In this document: in pieces, positions 63,049-64,000 of the stretch | Position numbering within the stretch: the stretch's first letter is position 1 | Layout of the letters: the number at the start of each line of letters is the position of its first letter | Assembly: GCA_947579605.1 (NCBI GenBank) | Contig: OX388321.1 | Coordinates: forward strand, 20,761,614 to 20,825,613 | Length of the DNA stretch: 64,000 nucleotides | Source: Athripsodes cinereus | Lineage: Eukaryota; Arthropoda; Insecta; Trichoptera; Leptoceridae | Direction of reading: 5' to 3' | The notes under the pieces: model-generated | What the model was told of the DNA's origin: nothing | Seen by the model: the letters and a program-made list of their open reading frames with translations, nothing else | Databases searched by the model: none | Position numbers and translations under genes: made by a program

Positions 63049-63727
63049 GGGTTACTTTTGACACAATCTAAATACGATCTTAATCTTGTTTTGATCTCAA
63101 TCCTACGATGCGCAAATATTGACTAGGTATAGTCAAAAATGCGGCGTTATCGCTACTACGCTATGCACGAATTTTTGACTACAGTCACCTCGCGCATCGT
63201 AGGATTTATTTATTTATCCAATAATAAAACAAAAATAACAGTATATTACTATAAAGTTGATATTTTCAACCGACGGTACGAGTTTGTTAAAAGTTTGTGA
63301 AAAGTAAAACTTTACTTTTCGCCAGCCTGATGATGAGAGTGGAAGCTCTTGAAAGCGGCTCGCGTCCAATAAAAATTCACTGTGGATATACTATAAATAA
63401 GTGTTTATGTATAATTAATTCAACAATATATTATATAGTGGACAAATATTACAATATTATAGTGCAATGATATTTTTTTATAATTTCCTAAGTCAGTAGT
63501 TGAGCCACTGGTATGAGAGGAAACAGTTTTTAAACACATAGGAAAATTAAAATACATTTATAAAATTCAATAAGAAAACAAAATATGTGTAGAAAAAAAT
63601 ATATAGCGGGGTCATTGTTACTTTTGGTCAAGTTACAGGTGTCTATTGTCAGTTTTGAGTTTTAATGTCCTTGCGATCAAGATCAAGACTTTATGATCGT
63701 ATTTAGTTTGTTTAAGACTAACTCTGC
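63049..63727. mobile_element. Third palindromic-family copy, split by an insert
   Basis: The left part (gggttacttttgacacaatc to catcgtaggat, about 63049-63204) and the right end (gatcaagatcaagac to taagactaactct, about 63666-63727) match the two ends of the family. Roughly 460 bp of unrelated AT-rich DNA lies between them. Confidence 0.55.
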
Positions 63728-64000
63728 TACTCCTAAAAAAAATGACGCATAAAAAATTAACTGTATAGATAACTGTTAAGACATAAATTCCAGTAGATTT
63801 TATATTTTATTTTAATATCGGGAATTAAAAATCGTTCATTGTTATTTTGTTTTACATTTGTTCAAAAAAAAATAGTTAAATATGTACCTAATGCTATTTC
63901 CGCAATTCAGTTGATAAGCATAGAAAATAGCTAAATTAATATGGAGGAAGATAAAATAGTTGGTAATTATAGTTGACAAGTACCTACCTATTTTAGGTAC

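Larger units (their letters stand above)
57774..64000. other. Gene-free right flank
   Basis: No coding region is recognised. It contains a family A copy joined to a LINE fragment (58657-59263), two hAT-like elements (60998, 62447), a family A copy (62251) and palindromic elements (62834 and 63049). The stretch from 59,270 to 60,990 is unassigned AT-rich DNA. Confidence 0.75.

Overview
The window is a stretch of animal nuclear genome, most likely from an insect. It is AT-rich, its genes are split by GT-AG introns, and the gaps are full of tRNA-derived SINEs, miniature DNA transposons and decayed non-LTR retrotransposon pieces. The order cannot be fixed from the sequence alone. Three conserved housekeeping genes can be assembled completely, and every exon junction keeps the reading frame.

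Left part (1-18,500): 68-bp minisatellite, then a promoter/5'UTR region, then a TIA-1/TIAR-type RNA-binding protein gene on + (coding 2267-12237, 4 coding exons, 383 aa). Its three RRMs sit on one uninterrupted exon, and its Gln/Tyr/Ala-rich tail is spread over three small exons. Downstream, about 6 kb of AT-rich, repeat-poor DNA ends in a good poly(A) signal near 18,450 and may be a long 3'UTR. From 18,500 to 28,400 I see no gene, only transposon relics.

Middle part (28,473-51,651): the spastin gene on -, 9 coding exons, 696 aa, complete with hydrophobic hairpin, MIT domain and AAA ATPase. Its introns carry many repeats, including an 88-nt-arm hairpin just upstream of the last exon.

Right part (52,393-57,773): cytosolic tryptophanyl-tRNA synthetase on +, 8 coding exons, 414 aa, without a WHEP domain. 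Its start codon lies 741 bp from that of spastin, head to head, so the two genes probably share a promoter region. Beyond 57,774 there is only repeat DNA.

The genes do not form a pathway; they are RNA metabolism/stress granules (TIAR), microtubule severing (spastin) and translation (TrpRS). The most informative novelty is the mobile DNA. There are seven hAT-like non-autonomous elements with 8-bp target duplications, and five of them share one internal core despite different ends. There is a palindromic family with CAG/CTG 3-bp duplications. An abundant ~210-250-bp dispersed family ends in a 3' tail and (TAG)n track resembling those of a LINE in the same window. I found no convincing previously undescribed cellular system.
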